This document shows positions 46,233 through 54,804 of a stretch of 64,000 nt of DNA, in pieces. Both the position numbers and the translations under genes were made by a program. Within the stretch, counting starts at the first letter, position 1. Every line of letters starts with the position of its first letter. Origin of the DNA: Streptomyces formicae (lineage in GTDB: Bacteria > Actinomycetota > Actinomycetes > Streptomycetales > Streptomycetaceae). The stretch lies in NCBI RefSeq assembly GCF_022647665.1, contig NZ_CP071872.1:2542001-2606000 (forward strand). Direction: 5' to 3'. Under the pieces are notes generated by a model. That model ran no database searches. It was given only the letters and a program-made list of their open reading frames with translations, and was not told the origin of the DNA.

Positions 46233-47225
46233 ATGCCCCTCGACCTGGACAGCTATGTGAAGGGCGTGCTCGACGGCAAAAGGGCCTGGATCGCCCGCGC
46301 GATCACCCTCGTCGAGTCCACCCGCGCCGACCACCGCGCCCTGGCCCAGCGGCTGCTGACCGAGCTGCTGCCGCACACGGGCCGGGCGCGGCGGATCGGC
46401 ATCAGCGGGGTGCCCGGCGTGGGCAAGTCGACCTTCATCGACGCCTTCGGCACCATGCTCACCGGCCTCGGCCACCGGGTCGCCGTCCTCGCCGTCGACC
46501 CCTCCTCGACGCGTACGGGCGGCTCCATCCTCGGCGACAAGACCCGCATGGAACGCCTCGCGGTCGACCCCGCCGCCTTCGTCCGGCCGTCACCTTCGGC
46601 GGGCACGCTGGGCGGCGTCGCCAAGGCCACCCGTGAGTCCATGGTCGTGATGGAGGCGGCCGGCCACGACGTTGTCCTGGTGGAGACCGTCGGCGTCGGC
46701 CAGTCCGAGACCGCGGTCGCCGGCATGGTCGACTCCTTCCTCCTGCTCACCCTCGCCCGCACCGGCGACCAGCTCCAGGGCATCAAGAAGGGCGTCCTCG
46801 AACTCGCCGACGTCATCGCGGTCAACAAGGCCGACGGCCCCCACGAACGCGACGCCCGCACCGCCGCCCGCGAACTCGCCGGCGCCCTGCGCCTGATGTA
46901 CCCGCCCGACGCCGCCTGGACCCCACCGGTCCTCAGCTGCAGCGCCCGCGACTCCACCGGCCTCGACACCGTCTGGGACCGCCTCGAACAGCACCGCGTA
47001 CTCCTCGAAGCAGCCGGCCGCCTCGCCGCCAAACGCCGCGACCAGCAGGTCGCCTGGGCCTGGTCCATGGTCCACGACGAGCTCCTGGGCCGACTCCACA
47101 GCCACCCGTCGGTGCGGTCGCTCGCTCCCGCGCTCGAACAGCAGGTCCGGCAGGGTGAGTTGACGGCGACGGGGGCGGCGGAACGGATCCTGGAGGCGTT
47201 CGGGGAGACGGGCGGGGAGTGCTGA
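46233..47225 (+). CDS. meaB: Methylmalonyl-CoA mutase-associated GTPase MeaB
   Basis: A 330-residue G3E GTPase that gates cofactor delivery to, and protects, methylmalonyl-CoA mutase. Motifs: Walker [10 protein letters not shown] near residue 60, [30 protein letters not shown] (switch region with the base-2 Glu), and the guanine-specificity NKAD near 198. The C-terminal dimerisation helices are complete. It starts 6 bp after mutB, completing the mutA-mutB-meaB operon. Confidence 0.93.
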   Translation: MPLDLDSYVKGVLDGKRAWIARAITLVESTRADHRALAQRLLTELLPHTGRARRIGISGVPGVGKSTFIDAFGTMLTGLGHRVAVLAVDPSSTRTGGSILGDKTRMERLAVDPAAFVRPSPSAGTLGGVAKATRESMVVMEAAGHDVVLVETVGVGQSETAVAGMVDSFLLLTLARTGDQLQGIKKGVLELADVIAVNKADGPHERDARTAARELAGALRLMYPPDAAWTPPVLSCSARDSTGLDTVWDRLEQHRVLLEAAGRLAAKRRDQQVAWAWSMVHDELLGRLHSHPSVRSLAPALEQQVRQGELTATGAAERILEAFGETGGEC

Positions 47226-47399
47226 GGCGAGCCGTCGCCGTGGCGGCATCCGGTTGACCGGAGCACGTTCAGGTCGAGATCGTCAGCGACGGGGTCGACA
47301 GCGCTGTCCGCCACGTCCCACCTCCCCCTCCGGGAAGCGCGTTTCTGCCTGCCCACTACCGCTGCTGAGCGGCGTCGAACCGGCTGCCGCACCGGCGCA
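47226..47399. other. Gap after meaB with no supported feature
   Basis: The stretch holds a short CCGGTTGACCGG inverted repeat near 47250 but nothing that can be called. Together with the weakly supported small gene that follows, the 579 bp between meaB and the secreted protein gene are less GC-rich than the surroundings. Confidence 0.4.
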
Positions 47400-47720
47400 T
47401 CAGGGGCATTGGGCGTACTCAAGGGGCGCGAGGCCGTGCGGCCACAGACGATCGATGCGGTTGCCGAAGCACCGATTTGGCGGAATCCGCACCATACGCC
47501 GAGGAGTTGGGCATCCGTGGTGGCCGGGGCAGCGTTCCTGGTGGCGGCGGAGGTTCTCGGCGAGGGGCGCGCCAAGTGGATCAGTCGGCGGGCAGCCTTT
47601 ATCGGTCAGCTCCTGACAAACGGCGCAGTTGAATAGGGCAGAAGAGGTAGCTTCTGCCCGTAACGCGCTGAAGCGGGCGGGTCCGTCAGGGCCGGCGTCG
47701 TTTCTGCGCGCTGCGACCAA
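47400..47720 (-). CDS. Possible small Cys-rich protein
   Basis: A 106-codon frame with cysteines in NCAVCQELTDKGCPP and ERCPGHHGCP, suggesting a small metal-binding fold. Codon use is Streptomyces-like in the middle and 3' part (runs of CTC, GCC, CGC, CAC, GAG) and less so at the 5' end. No family is recognised, and the start is uncertain. It could be a remnant of a transferred gene, since the surrounding DNA is poorer in GC. Confidence 0.4.
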   Translation of the reverse strand: MVAARRNDAGPDGPARFSALRAEATSSALFNCAVCQELTDKGCPPTDPLGAPLAENLRRHQERCPGHHGCPTPRRMVRIPPNRCFGNRIDRLWPHGLAPLEYAQCP

Positions 47721-47804
47721 GAGAGGGCGGGCACATCGACCGCGCCCGATGACTCGGGCGCATCAGCCGCGTCGGGTGCCGCCTGCGAACTGAAGGGGGA
47801 AGCA

Positions 47805-48269
47805 ATGCGACCGAGTGTTTTGACGAGGACGCTCGTCAGTGTCACTGCTGCCGTCGGGATCGCCGCCGGCAGCCTGGCGGGGGCGAGCGCGAGCTTCGCG
47901 GCGTCCGCGCCGGCTTCGAAGCCGGCGGTGAGTTCCGAGGCCGTCGCTCCGCTCGCGGTGGTCAACCTCGGCCTGAGTACCACGCAGGCCAAGTACGTCC
48001 AGTGCTGGCTGAAGGCGAACTGGGGGTACACCGGCGCGCTCGACGGTCAGCTGGGCACCAACAGCTGGAAGGCGTTCCAGCGCAACCTCAAGGCGCACTG
48101 GGGGTACACCGGCGCGATCGACGGAATCGTCGGCAGCGGCACGGTGAAGGCGTTGCAGCGCCTGCTGAAGGACAGCTGGGGCTACACGGGCGCGATCGAC
48201 GGAATCGCCGGATCGGGCACCCAGGCCGCGTTCAAGCGGTTCGCCAACGCCTGCAGCGGCTGGTGCTGA
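47805..48269 (+). CDS. Secreted peptidoglycan-binding-like repeat protein
   Basis: A 154-residue protein. A signal peptide covers about residues 1-32 (LVSVTAAVGIAAGSLAG, then AASASFAAS) with cleavage near the Ala-rich stretch. The mature part has three repeats of about 30 residues built on WGYTGAIDG followed by G-x-G-T and a helix ending AFQR or ALQR. This pattern matches the PG_binding_1 fold found in wall hydrolases. There is no catalytic domain; a terminal pair of cysteines (CSGWC) may form a disulfide with the Cys in VQCWLK. It may bind the cell wall or inhibit or guide other proteins. Confidence 0.8.
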   Translation: MRPSVLTRTLVSVTAAVGIAAGSLAGASASFAASAPASKPAVSSEAVAPLAVVNLGLSTTQAKYVQCWLKANWGYTGALDGQLGTNSWKAFQRNLKAHWGYTGAIDGIVGSGTVKALQRLLKDSWGYTGAIDGIAGSGTQAAFKRFANACSGWC

Positions 48270-48293
48270 GCGGCTCCGTATGAGCACGTAGGA

Positions 48294-48328
48294 GACGGCG
48301 GTCTTGGCGTGACCCCAGGGCCGCCGTC
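48294..48328 (+). terminator. Hairpin after the secreted protein gene
   Basis: GACGGCGG (48294-48301) pairs with CCGCCGTC (48321-48328) around 19 bases, 25 bp after the stop. It sits between convergent genes. Confidence 0.45.
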
Positions 48329-48380
48329 GGACGTGAGTCCTGCTGCACGGTGCTGCACGGTGCTGCCCGGCAGACCACGG

Positions 48381-49037
48381 CTACCGGTCGCGTTCGACCA
48401 ACGGCCGGATCTTGGCGACCAGGTCCTTGCTCTCGACCTGCTGGTCGTACAGCGCGGTCTTCGCGTACGTCGTCTCCGGACAGGTCTCTTCCGGTGTTGT
48501 GTTGCCGCGCAGCGTGAACTGCCGGACCAGCGTGCCGGTTCTGGCCTCGAACACGCGGTAGACGAACCGCGCGGACTGCACACGCGCGGTGGCGCCCAGC
48601 ACCGTACCGCCGAGGTACTCGCAGGTGCCGACCTGCCTGCTGTCGAAGGTCTCGTCCTCGTACTCGCAGACCACGAGTTGCGCCGGGCGGGGGCCGGTCC
48701 ACTGGTAGGGCAGTTCCGGTCCCATGCCGAGGAGGTCCGACTCCATGCGCAGGAGCTTGACGGGGTGCGGCCCGGGCCCGTCGTAGCGCGGTCCGTCCGG
48801 GGTGTACGCGCGCACCGCCCCGGCGCGGAACGGCGTTCCGCCGCAGGCTTCCTGCGGGGTCCGGACGACCTCGGGCCGCGGGGAGAAGAGGTCACGGGGT
48901 ACGGGCGGGGTGACGCTGCGCGTCGCGGCCGATGTAGGCGCGGCGGCAGGCTCCGCCGTGCCGTCGCAGCCCGCGGTCGTCAGCATGCCGACGCCGACGA
49001 CGCAGACGACGGTCATCCATCGCTGCCGGCCTGCCAC
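48381..49037 (-). CDS. Predicted lipoprotein of unknown function
   Basis: A 218-residue protein. The N-terminus has a hydrophobic stretch VVCVVGVGMLTTAGC ending in a lipobox-like TAGC with the lipid-anchored cysteine near residue 23, followed by a Thr/Ala/Pro linker. The folded part contains five further cysteines, including VVCEYEDE, VGTCEYLGG and EETCPETTY, which suggests disulfides outside the membrane. No family is recognised. GTG 49037 follows GGGAGG; ATG 49016 is an alternative. Confidence 0.7.
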   Translation of the reverse strand: MAGRQRWMTVVCVVGVGMLTTAGCDGTAEPAAAPTSAATRSVTPPVPRDLFSPRPEVVRTPQEACGGTPFRAGAVRAYTPDGPRYDGPGPHPVKLLRMESDLLGMGPELPYQWTGPRPAQLVVCEYEDETFDSRQVGTCEYLGGTVLGATARVQSARFVYRVFEARTGTLVRQFTLRGNTTPEETCPETTYAKTALYDQQVESKDLVAKIRPLVERDR

Positions 49038-49139
49038 GGTCCTGCCTCCCGTCCTTCGCGGTCGCCACCGTAGCGCTGCCCCGCCCTGCGGGCTGTCACA
49101 CCCTGCGAGCCTCAGTCCGGCAGTGCCTGTTCTTCCGCC

Positions 49140-49880
49140 GTGAACGACACCACCACACATGGCATACGGATCAGGCCGGGCAGCCTGGCAGACGCACCGG
49201 CCATCCTGGACATGCTCGACTCCGCGGTGGTCTGGATGAACGCGCGCGGCAACACCGAGCAGTGGGGCACGAGACCGTATTCGCAAAAGCCCGGCGGGGT
49301 GGCGCGGGTCGAGCGGTACACGACCGAGAACACCCCGTACATCGCGGAGTTGGACGGAGCACCTGTCGGAGCCCTGGTGTTGGACTCCGGGCCTAGGGGG
49401 TGTCCGGTGGATCTTGCTGGGCTCGCGTGCCCTGGCACGCACGCTCACTGCGTTGTCGTCGGTCGCCGACTCCCCCGTAGCCCTTCGGGCACGGGAGGTG
49501 CCCCCACCGCGTCGACTCCCTCCTCCGCCTTGCGATCGCACGCACCAGACGCCGCCGGGCCCGCCCTTCAGGCGGACGACGCCACTTTGAAGACACTCCC
49601 TAGCCCGCAGGTGCCGATCACGCCTGCCGAAGAGCCCGAGCGGTACGTCCGGCTGCTGGTCTCGGACCGACGGCACGCCGGTCTGGGCATCGGGGCGGCG
49701 CTGCTGGCCCATGCCGCCGAGGAGACCCGGCGCGGCGGAGTGGAGCTGCTGCGGGTCGACTGCTGGGCGGGTGGCGGGGGCGAACTGGTCGCGTTCTACG
49801 AGCGCAACGGTTTCCGTCCCACCGACCGCTTTCTGTCGGGGGACTGGCCGGGACAGGTACTGGCCCGGCGGGTCGGCTGA
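49140..49880 (+). CDS. GNAT acetyltransferase carrying an in-frame 69-codon insertion
   Basis: A 246-codon frame. The N-terminal part (IRIRPGSLADAPAILDMLDSA to GAPVGALVLDSGP) and C-terminal part (SPQVPITPAEEPERYVRLLV, HAGLGIGAALLAHAAEET, FYERNGFRP) together make a normal GNAT enzyme of about 177 residues. Between them lie 69 codons contributed by a MITE-like insertion with no acetyltransferase similarity. Removing 207 bp restores DSGPSPQVP exactly. The frame stays open through the insertion, so a protein could be made, but the insert falls just before the acetyl-CoA site. Whether it still folds is unknown. Confidence 0.8.
   Translation: MNDTTTHGIRIRPGSLADAPAILDMLDSAVVWMNARGNTEQWGTRPYSQKPGGVARVERYTTENTPYIAELDGAPVGALVLDSGPRGCPVDLAGLACPGTHAHCVVVGRRLPRSPSGTGGAPTASTPSSALRSHAPDAAGPALQADDATLKTLPSPQVPITPAEEPERYVRLLVSDRRHAGLGIGAALLAHAAEETRRGGVELLRVDCWAGGGGELVAFYERNGFRPTDRFLSGDWPGQVLARRVG
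49392..49603 (+). mobile_element. MITE-like insertion, 207 bp plus duplicated CCTAG target
   Basis: The element is bounded by CCTAG at 49392-49396 and 49599-49603, which read as one copy in the ancestral gene. Its ends are imperfect inverted repeats: CTAGGGGGTGTC on the left and CTAGGGAGTGTC on the complement of the right. It has no transposase and must have been moved in trans. Its length is a multiple of three, and it lacks stops in the acetyltransferase frame. Parts of it recur at 290-402, 37846-37863 and 62105-62125. Confidence 0.8.
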
Positions 49881-49905
49881 GTCGCCCGCGCCGGCCGGCC
49901 GGGTG

Positions 49906-50697
49906 TCAGGGACCGGCGTCCACGTCCATGTCCACGTCCACGTCCACGTCCAGGTCCACGTCCAGGTCCTCGGCCTCGGTCCAGAAGCCGTCGTCCGCGT
50001 CCTGGAGGCGGGAGGCGGCATGGTGCATATGGCGGCGGGCGGCCGTACGGGCCGCCACGGCGTCGCCCGTCTCGATGGCGGCCAGGATGGCGTGGTGCTC
50101 CTGGCGGACCGCTTCGATGAAGTCGCCGCGGCGGGCCTCGTTGGCGCGGGTGACGCGGATGCCGCTGCGCAGCACCTCTCCGAGGTAGCGCACGGTCGAG
50201 ACCAGCACCGTGTTTCCGGTCGATTCGGCGATGGAGCGGTGGAAGGCGAGGTCCTCGTCCACGCCGTCGCCGCCGGACGCGACCGCCGCGTCGATCGCGT
50301 CCAGCGCCTGACGCATCCGGGCGATGTCGTCCGGTGCGGCGCGCGTCGCCGCGAGGGAGGCCGCCTCGCCCTCCATGGCGCGGCGTACCTCCACGATCTG
50401 CAGCACCTTGGCCTTGGTGTCGGTGGCCCCGACGGTGTCGGCCTCGAGGTCGAGCGGGCGGGTGCGCCGGGGCAGGACGAAGACGCCGAGGCCCTGGCGC
50501 GGTTCGACCAGGCCCGCGTTGCGCAGCCGCGACACGGCCTCGCGGACCACCGTGCGGCTGACGCCCAGCTGCTTGACCAGCGCGACCTCGGTGGGCAGCT
50601 TGTCGCCCTCGGCCAGCCGTCCGGACTCGATCTCCTCCGCGAGGATCGCGGCGACCTGGTCCGCGAGCCGGACGGGACCGCTCACCTTGGAAAACAT
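49906..50697 (-). CDS. FadR-type GntR regulator of the C4 sugar acid operon
   Basis: A 263-residue regulator and the last gene of the operon. The winged HTH runs from VRLADQVAAILAEEIESG to LVKQLGVSRTVVREAVSRLR. The FCD ligand domain contains FHRSIAESTGN and the terminal ARRHMHHAASRL. The last 15 or so residues are an Asp-Val/Asp-Leu run encoded by GTCCAC repeats (49917-49970), outside the folded domain. It starts 5 bp after denD. A local repressor answering to a tetronate is the likely role. Palindromes at 50690-50704 and 57276-57290 are its candidate sites. Confidence 0.85.
   Translation of the reverse strand: MFSKVSGPVRLADQVAAILAEEIESGRLAEGDKLPTEVALVKQLGVSRTVVREAVSRLRNAGLVEPRQGLGVFVLPRRTRPLDLEADTVGATDTKAKVLQIVEVRRAMEGEAASLAATRAAPDDIARMRQALDAIDAAVASGGDGVDEDLAFHRSIAESTGNTVLVSTVRYLGEVLRSGIRVTRANEARRGDFIEAVRQEHHAILAAIETGDAVAARTAARRHMHHAASRLQDADDGFWTEAEDLDVDLDVDVDVDMDVDAGP
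49917..49970. repeat. GTCCAC hexamer tract encoding the Asp-rich regulator tail
   Basis: About eight GTCCAC, GTCCAT or GTCCAG units run head to tail and encode Asp-Val/Asp-Leu/Asp-Met on the minus strand, just before the stop codon of the FadR-type regulator. Confidence 0.85.
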
Positions 50698-50704
50698 GGT
50701 TTTC
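50690..50704. promoter_or_regulatory. Palindrome over the start codon of the FadR-type regulator
   Basis: GAAAACATGGTTTTC is a perfect 6-3-6 inverted repeat. It spans the denD stop and the regulator's ATG. FadR-type regulators bind short palindromes of this size, so this may be an internal autoregulatory site, but the position inside an operon makes chance or translational roles possible. Confidence 0.45.
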
Positions 50705-51725
50705 AGTCTATCGGCGCCGGGCCGGTCGCCTCCGTCGCGAGGAGGTCGCGGAAGTCCCGGACCACCGATGCGAAGTCCGGGTCGGGCTCCAGGCCGAGCG
50801 CGGCGGCCCTGGCGTTGTCGAAGACGGCGGGCCACGAGCCCACGATGGCCTCGATGCCGGGGTCGGGCGCGACCGTCACCAGATCGGCCACGGCGTCGCC
50901 GGCCACGCGCCGCAGGGTGGCCAGCATTTCGGCGACCGTGACCGTGAGCGCCGGGAGGTTGACCGGCACCCGGCCGTCGAGTCGGCCGGGACCGGCTCCG
51001 CGCTCGGCCTCGGCGACGCGGAGGATCCCCTGGACCGTGCGCCGCGGCGAGGCCAGGGCCACCCGCAGGCCGGGGCGGACCGGGCAGGTCGCGGGGAGGC
51101 CCGCGAGCGGCTCGCGGATGATGCCGGAGAGGAATCCGGACGCGGCCGCGTTCGGCTTGCCCGGCCGCACCGACACGGTCATCAGGCGGGCGACGCGTCC
51201 GTCCACGAAACCGCGGCGGGTGTACTCGGCGACCAGCTGCTCGCAGACCAGCTTCTGGGCGCCGTAGCTCGACCGCGGCGTGGGCAGTGTCGCCTCGCTG
51301 ACCACCGCCGGCAGCGGCAGCGCCGGGTCGCTGCCGTAGACCGCGACGCTGCTGGAGAACACGACCAGCGGTACGGGACGGCCGGCGGCCGACTGTGCCC
51401 GGGCGGCTTCGAGCAGTGCGCGGGTCGTGTCCACGTTGGCACCCATGCCGAGGTCGAAGTCGGCCTCGCACTCGGCCGAGACCGCGGAGGCGAGGTGGAT
51501 CAGCACGTCCACCGGCTTCGCGAACACCTCGTCGAGGCGGTCGGCCAGGTCGCCCTGGACGATGTCGACGAGCGGGTCCTCCGCCAGCGGCGACCGGGAC
51601 GGCACGAACCGGTCCGCGAGGACCAGTCGGCCGATCGGGGCACCGCGGAACGTCCGCGTCTCCAGCAGGGCGCCGGCGACCTGTCGGCCCAGGAAGCCGA
51701 AGCCGCCCGTGATGACGATCCTCAT
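50703..51725 (-). CDS. denD: D-erythronate dehydrogenase (NAD-dependent epimerase/dehydratase family)
   Basis: A 340-residue extended SDR. The Rossmann motif is GGFGFLGRQV at the start, the catalytic Ser lies in VFSSSVAVYG and the YxxxK in SSYGAQK. DenD oxidises D-erythronate to 2-oxo-D-erythronate (a 2-oxo-tetronate), which OtnI then isomerises. The identity rests on the fold plus the surrounding otnI, otnC and otnK genes; a related sugar epimerase would look similar in isolation. It is followed 5 bp later by the regulator gene. Confidence 0.82.
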   Translation of the reverse strand: MRIVITGGFGFLGRQVAGALLETRTFRGAPIGRLVLADRFVPSRSPLAEDPLVDIVQGDLADRLDEVFAKPVDVLIHLASAVSAECEADFDLGMGANVDTTRALLEAARAQSAAGRPVPLVVFSSSVAVYGSDPALPLPAVVSEATLPTPRSSYGAQKLVCEQLVAEYTRRGFVDGRVARLMTVSVRPGKPNAAASGFLSGIIREPLAGLPATCPVRPGLRVALASPRRTVQGILRVAEAERGAGPGRLDGRVPVNLPALTVTVAEMLATLRRVAGDAVADLVTVAPDPGIEAIVGSWPAVFDNARAAALGLEPDPDFASVVRDFRDLLATEATGPAPID

Positions 51726-51803
51726 GCGTCTTCTCCTCGGTAGTTCATCAGCGCTGGCTCTTCAGCGGGGGTTCTTCAGCGGTGGTTCGTCAGCGCTGGT
51801 TGT
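51726..51803. repeat. Degenerate tandem repeat between denD and otnI
   Basis: TCAGCGCTGGTTCT-like units with a period of about 16-18 bp recur four or five times and run into the 3' end of otnI. No protein is encoded by them. Confidence 0.65.
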
Positions 51804-52595
51804 TCAGCGCTGGTTCCTCAGCCAGTCGAGACCCTCGCTCGTGCCGGCACGGGGGCGGTACTCGCAGCCGATCCAGCCGTCGAAGCCCAGGTCGTCGATG
51901 ACGCCGAACAGATGGCGGATGTTGAGCTCGCCCCGGTCGGGCTCGTGGCGGTCGGGCACGCCCGCGACCTGCAGATGACCGACCCGGCCGGTCGGCAGGT
52001 CGCGGCGCAGGGTGGTGGTGAGGTCGCCCTCGACGATCTGGCAGTGGTAGAGGTCGAGCTGCACCTTGAGGTTCGCGGCTCCCACGTCCTGCACCACGGC
52101 GTGGGCCTCGGCCTGCCGGTTCAGGAAGTAGCCCGGCATGTCACGGCCGTTGATCGGCTCGATCAGGATGTCGACGCCCACCCCGGCGGCCCGCTCCGCG
52201 GCCCAGGCGAGGTTGGCCAGGTAGGTGTCGCGGTGCTCGGCCAGCTCCGCCGGTGTCGCGTCCGGCCGCACCAGCCCGGCCATCACGTGCACCCGCGGGC
52301 AGCCGAGCGCCGCGGCGTACTCGAGGGCCCGGTCCGTCCCGGAGCGCAGCTCCGCCTCCCGGCCGGGGAGCGCAGCGAGCCCGCGCTCCCCGGAATCCCA
52401 CGCTCCGGGAGGCGCGTTGAAGAGCACCTGGCGCAGACCGTGGTCGTCGAGCCGGCGGCGCAGCCCGGTGGCGTCGTACGCGTACGGGAAGAGGTACTCG
52501 ACGGCCTCGAAGCCGTCCGCCGACGCCGCGGCGAAGCGGTCGGGGAAGTCGTGCTCCGTATACATCATGGACAGGTTCGCGGCGAACCTCGGCAT
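51804..52595 (-). CDS. otnI: 2-oxo-tetronate isomerase (hydroxypyruvate isomerase family)
   Basis: A 263-residue TIM-barrel isomerase of the AP-endonuclease-2 superfamily that converts 2-oxo-tetronate to 3-oxo-tetronate. Family features: [20 protein letters not shown] at the start, the metal ligands in [15 protein letters not shown] and [33 protein letters not shown], and [17 protein letters not shown] at the end. It allows D-erythronate catabolism to join the 3-oxo-acid kinase OtnK in this operon. Confidence 0.88.
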   Translation of the reverse strand: MPRFAANLSMMYTEHDFPDRFAAASADGFEAVEYLFPYAYDATGLRRRLDDHGLRQVLFNAPPGAWDSGERGLAALPGREAELRSGTDRALEYAAALGCPRVHVMAGLVRPDATPAELAEHRDTYLANLAWAAERAAGVGVDILIEPINGRDMPGYFLNRQAEAHAVVQDVGAANLKVQLDLYHCQIVEGDLTTTLRRDLPTGRVGHLQVAGVPDRHEPDRGELNIRHLFGVIDDLGFDGWIGCEYRPRAGTSEGLDWLRNQR

Positions 52596-52655
52596 GGTGG
52601 CTCCTGTGCTGCGACCGGGACGGCCCGGTCAGCGGTTTCAGCGGTATCAGCGGTA

Positions 52656-53960
52656 TCAGCGGTTGACGACCTGCTTGCTGGTGGTGAGCACCGCGCCGGC
52701 GCCGACGACGAGACTGAGCGCCAGGACGTACATCGGGATCGACGTCGAGCCGGTGGCGTCCTTGAGCGCGCCGATCATGTACGGACTGACGAACCCGGCG
52801 AGGTTGCCCACCGAGTTGATCACAGCGAGGCCGACCGCGGCCGCGGTGCCGCCGAGAAACGCGGTGGGGAGCGACCAGAACAGCGGTGAGCAGGTCAGCA
52901 CCCCGGCGGCGGCGAAGGACAGCGCGGCCAGGGACAGCGCGGTCGATCCGGACCATCCGGCGGCCAGCGAGAACCCGACGGCGCCCATGAGGCTCGGGAC
53001 GACCAGGTGCCAGCGGCGCTCGCGGCGCTTGTCGGCCGAGCGCCCGAACAGGTTCATGGCGACGAGCGCGACGACGTACGGCACGGCGCTGAGCACCCCG
53101 ATCATGAGGTTGCCCTCGATGCCGGTGGACTCGACGAACGTGGGCATCCAGAAGGTCAGGGCGTACTGGCCCATCACGAAGCAGAAGTAGATGAGGCACA
53201 TCAGCCACACCTTCGGCTCGCGGAAGGCGTCCCAGACCCGGCCGTGCACCGTCTGGTGCGCGGCGTCCTCGGCGATCGCCCGTTCGACGACGGTCTTCTC
53301 CTCGTCGGTGAGCCACTTCGCGCTGCGCACGCCGTTGTCGAGGTAGAAGAGCGTGACCACGCCGATGACGACCGCGGGGACGGCCTCGAGCAGGAACATC
53401 CACTGCCAGCCGTTCCAGCCGCGCACACCGTCGAACCGGTCCATGATCCAGCCGGAGAGCGGGTTGCCGAAGATCCCGGCCACGGGGATGGCCGACATGA
53501 ACATCGCGATCACGCGGGCGCGGCGGTGCGACGGGAACCAGTAGGTGCAGTAGAGGATCACGCCCGGGTAGAACCCGGCCTCGGCTGCGCCGAGCAGGAA
53601 CCGCAGCACGTAGAACGTCGCCTCGTTGGTGACGAACACGAACGACGCCGAGACCAGACCCCAGGTGATCATGATCCGGGCGATCCAGGTGCGGGCGCCG
53701 ATGCGCTGGAGCATCAGGTTCGAGGGGACCTCGAAGAGGAAGTAGCCGATGAAGAACAGGCCGGCGCCGAGTCCGTACGCCGCCTCGCTGAAGCCGAGGT
53801 CGTCGGACATCTGGAGCTTCGCGAAGCCGACGTTGACGCGGTCCAGGTACGAGAAGGCGTAGCAGAGGATGAGGAAGGGGACGATACGTCGCACGACCTT
53901 GCGGAAGACGTCGTTCTCGCGGGTGAGGTCGGGGGCCTCAGCCGTCGTGGGTATGGACAT
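52656..53960 (-). CDS. MFS transporter (anion:cation symporter family), likely tetronate importer
   Basis: A 434-residue protein with 12 membrane helices. The N-terminal region has ILCYAFSYLDRVNVGFAKLQM, typical of the ACS family of organic-anion importers, and the loop motif GAAEAGFYPGVILY. A central cytoplasmic loop separates the two halves. Its place between otnC and otnI makes threonate/erythronate the probable cargo. A nine-base AGCGGTATC repeat covers the 3' end (52633-52662). Confidence 0.85.
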   Translation of the reverse strand: MSIPTTAEAPDLTRENDVFRKVVRRIVPFLILCYAFSYLDRVNVGFAKLQMSDDLGFSEAAYGLGAGLFFIGYFLFEVPSNLMLQRIGARTWIARIMITWGLVSASFVFVTNEATFYVLRFLLGAAEAGFYPGVILYCTYWFPSHRRARVIAMFMSAIPVAGIFGNPLSGWIMDRFDGVRGWNGWQWMFLLEAVPAVVIGVVTLFYLDNGVRSAKWLTDEEKTVVERAIAEDAAHQTVHGRVWDAFREPKVWLMCLIYFCFVMGQYALTFWMPTFVESTGIEGNLMIGVLSAVPYVVALVAMNLFGRSADKRRERRWHLVVPSLMGAVGFSLAAGWSGSTALSLAALSFAAAGVLTCSPLFWSLPTAFLGGTAAAVGLAVINSVGNLAGFVSPYMIGALKDATGSTSIPMYVLALSLVVGAGAVLTTSKQVVNR

Positions 53961-54026
53961 GGCGGAATCCTTCGTGCGGCTCGGGGGATTCTCGGACAGG
54001 CGGGGAGCCGGCCATCAGGCGGGGCC

Positions 54027-54119
54027 GGTCACCCCGTGGGGAGCTGGTCACCACGGGGGAGCTGCGGGGAGCTGGTCACCACTTGGGGAGTCGGTGACCA
54101 CGCGGGGGAGTCGGTCACC
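54027..54119. repeat. Five phased GGTSACC palindromes upstream of the MFS gene
   Basis: GGTCACC occurs at 54027, 54046, 54074 and 54113 and GGTGACC at 54093; start-to-start spacings are 19, 28, 19 and 20 bp. The units sit in GGGGAGCTGGTCACCAC-like repeats. They fill the 154-bp gap between otnC and the MFS gene and touch the otnC stop codon. A protein-binding array or a simple tandem duplication could explain them. Confidence 0.75.
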
Positions 54120-54804
54120 ATTGGGCGCCGAACGCGGACGTCAGTTCGTCGAGTGCGTCGGCGGGAAGAGGCTCGGGCCGACGGTCGGTCAGCAGCCAGA
54201 GGCGTGCCGTCTCCTCGAGTTCTTCGAGGACGGCGAGGGCGGTGGCGGCGTCGGGGCCCCAGACCACGGGACCGAGCCGGTCGAGCAGGACGGCCCTGAT
54301 CGGCGTCCGGCTCGCCGCCCGGTCGGCGATCCGGGCGGTCACCAGCTCGGCCACGCGCGGGTCGCCGGGCCGGTGGTAGGGGATGAGCGGGACGTGCCCG
54401 ACCTTCATCACGTAGTACGGCGTGATGGGCGGGAGCACGTCGTCCCGGCTCCACACCCCGGCCAGGGTGAGCGCGACCAGGTGCGTGGAGTGGGTGTGCA
54501 CGACGAACCGGGCCGTGGGGTCGGCGGCGTAGATGCGCCGGTGGAGCGTCAGGGTCTTGCTGGCGCGGTCGCCCGCGATCTGCTCGCCCTGGGCGTCGAC
54601 CAGCGCGAGGCGGCCGGGTTCGAGGAAGCCAAGGGCGGCGTCGGTGGGGGTGATGAGGTGGGAGTCGCCGACCCGTGCGCTGATGTTGCCGGCGCTGGCA
54701 TGGACGTAGCCCCGGGCGAACAGGCTCGTGCCCACCCGGACGATCTCCTCGCGCGCCCTGTCGACGGCGGTGTCTGCGCGGGCGGGGTCCAGGCGCTCGG
54801 TCAT
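54115..54804 (-). CDS. otnC: 3-oxo-tetronate 4-phosphate decarboxylase (class II aldolase family)
   Basis: A 229-residue zinc enzyme that decarboxylates 3-oxo-tetronate 4-phosphate to dihydroxyacetone phosphate. The aldolase/adducin fold has GYVHASAGNISARVGDSHLI near residue 36 and zinc ligands in VVHTHSTHLVAL near residue 95 and later PLIPYHRPGD. GTG/ATG choice is clear: ATG 54804 overlaps the otnK stop (ATGA), so the two steps are translationally coupled. Confidence 0.88.
   Translation of the reverse strand: MTERLDPARADTAVDRAREEIVRVGTSLFARGYVHASAGNISARVGDSHLITPTDAALGFLEPGRLALVDAQGEQIAGDRASKTLTLHRRIYAADPTARFVVHTHSTHLVALTLAGVWSRDDVLPPITPYYVMKVGHVPLIPYHRPGDPRVAELVTARIADRAASRTPIRAVLLDRLGPVVWGPDAATALAVLEELEETARLWLLTDRRPEPLPADALDELTSAFGAQW

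Noticed and set aside
42981..46475. An 1164-codon minus-strand frame opposite mutA-mutB
   Set aside because: It is antisense to the mutase genes, with His/Gly/Arg-rich composition and no recognisable domain.
47409..47636. A 75-codon plus-strand frame in the gap after meaB
   Set aside because: It has no ribosome site, and the opposite strand shows better codon use over the same bases.
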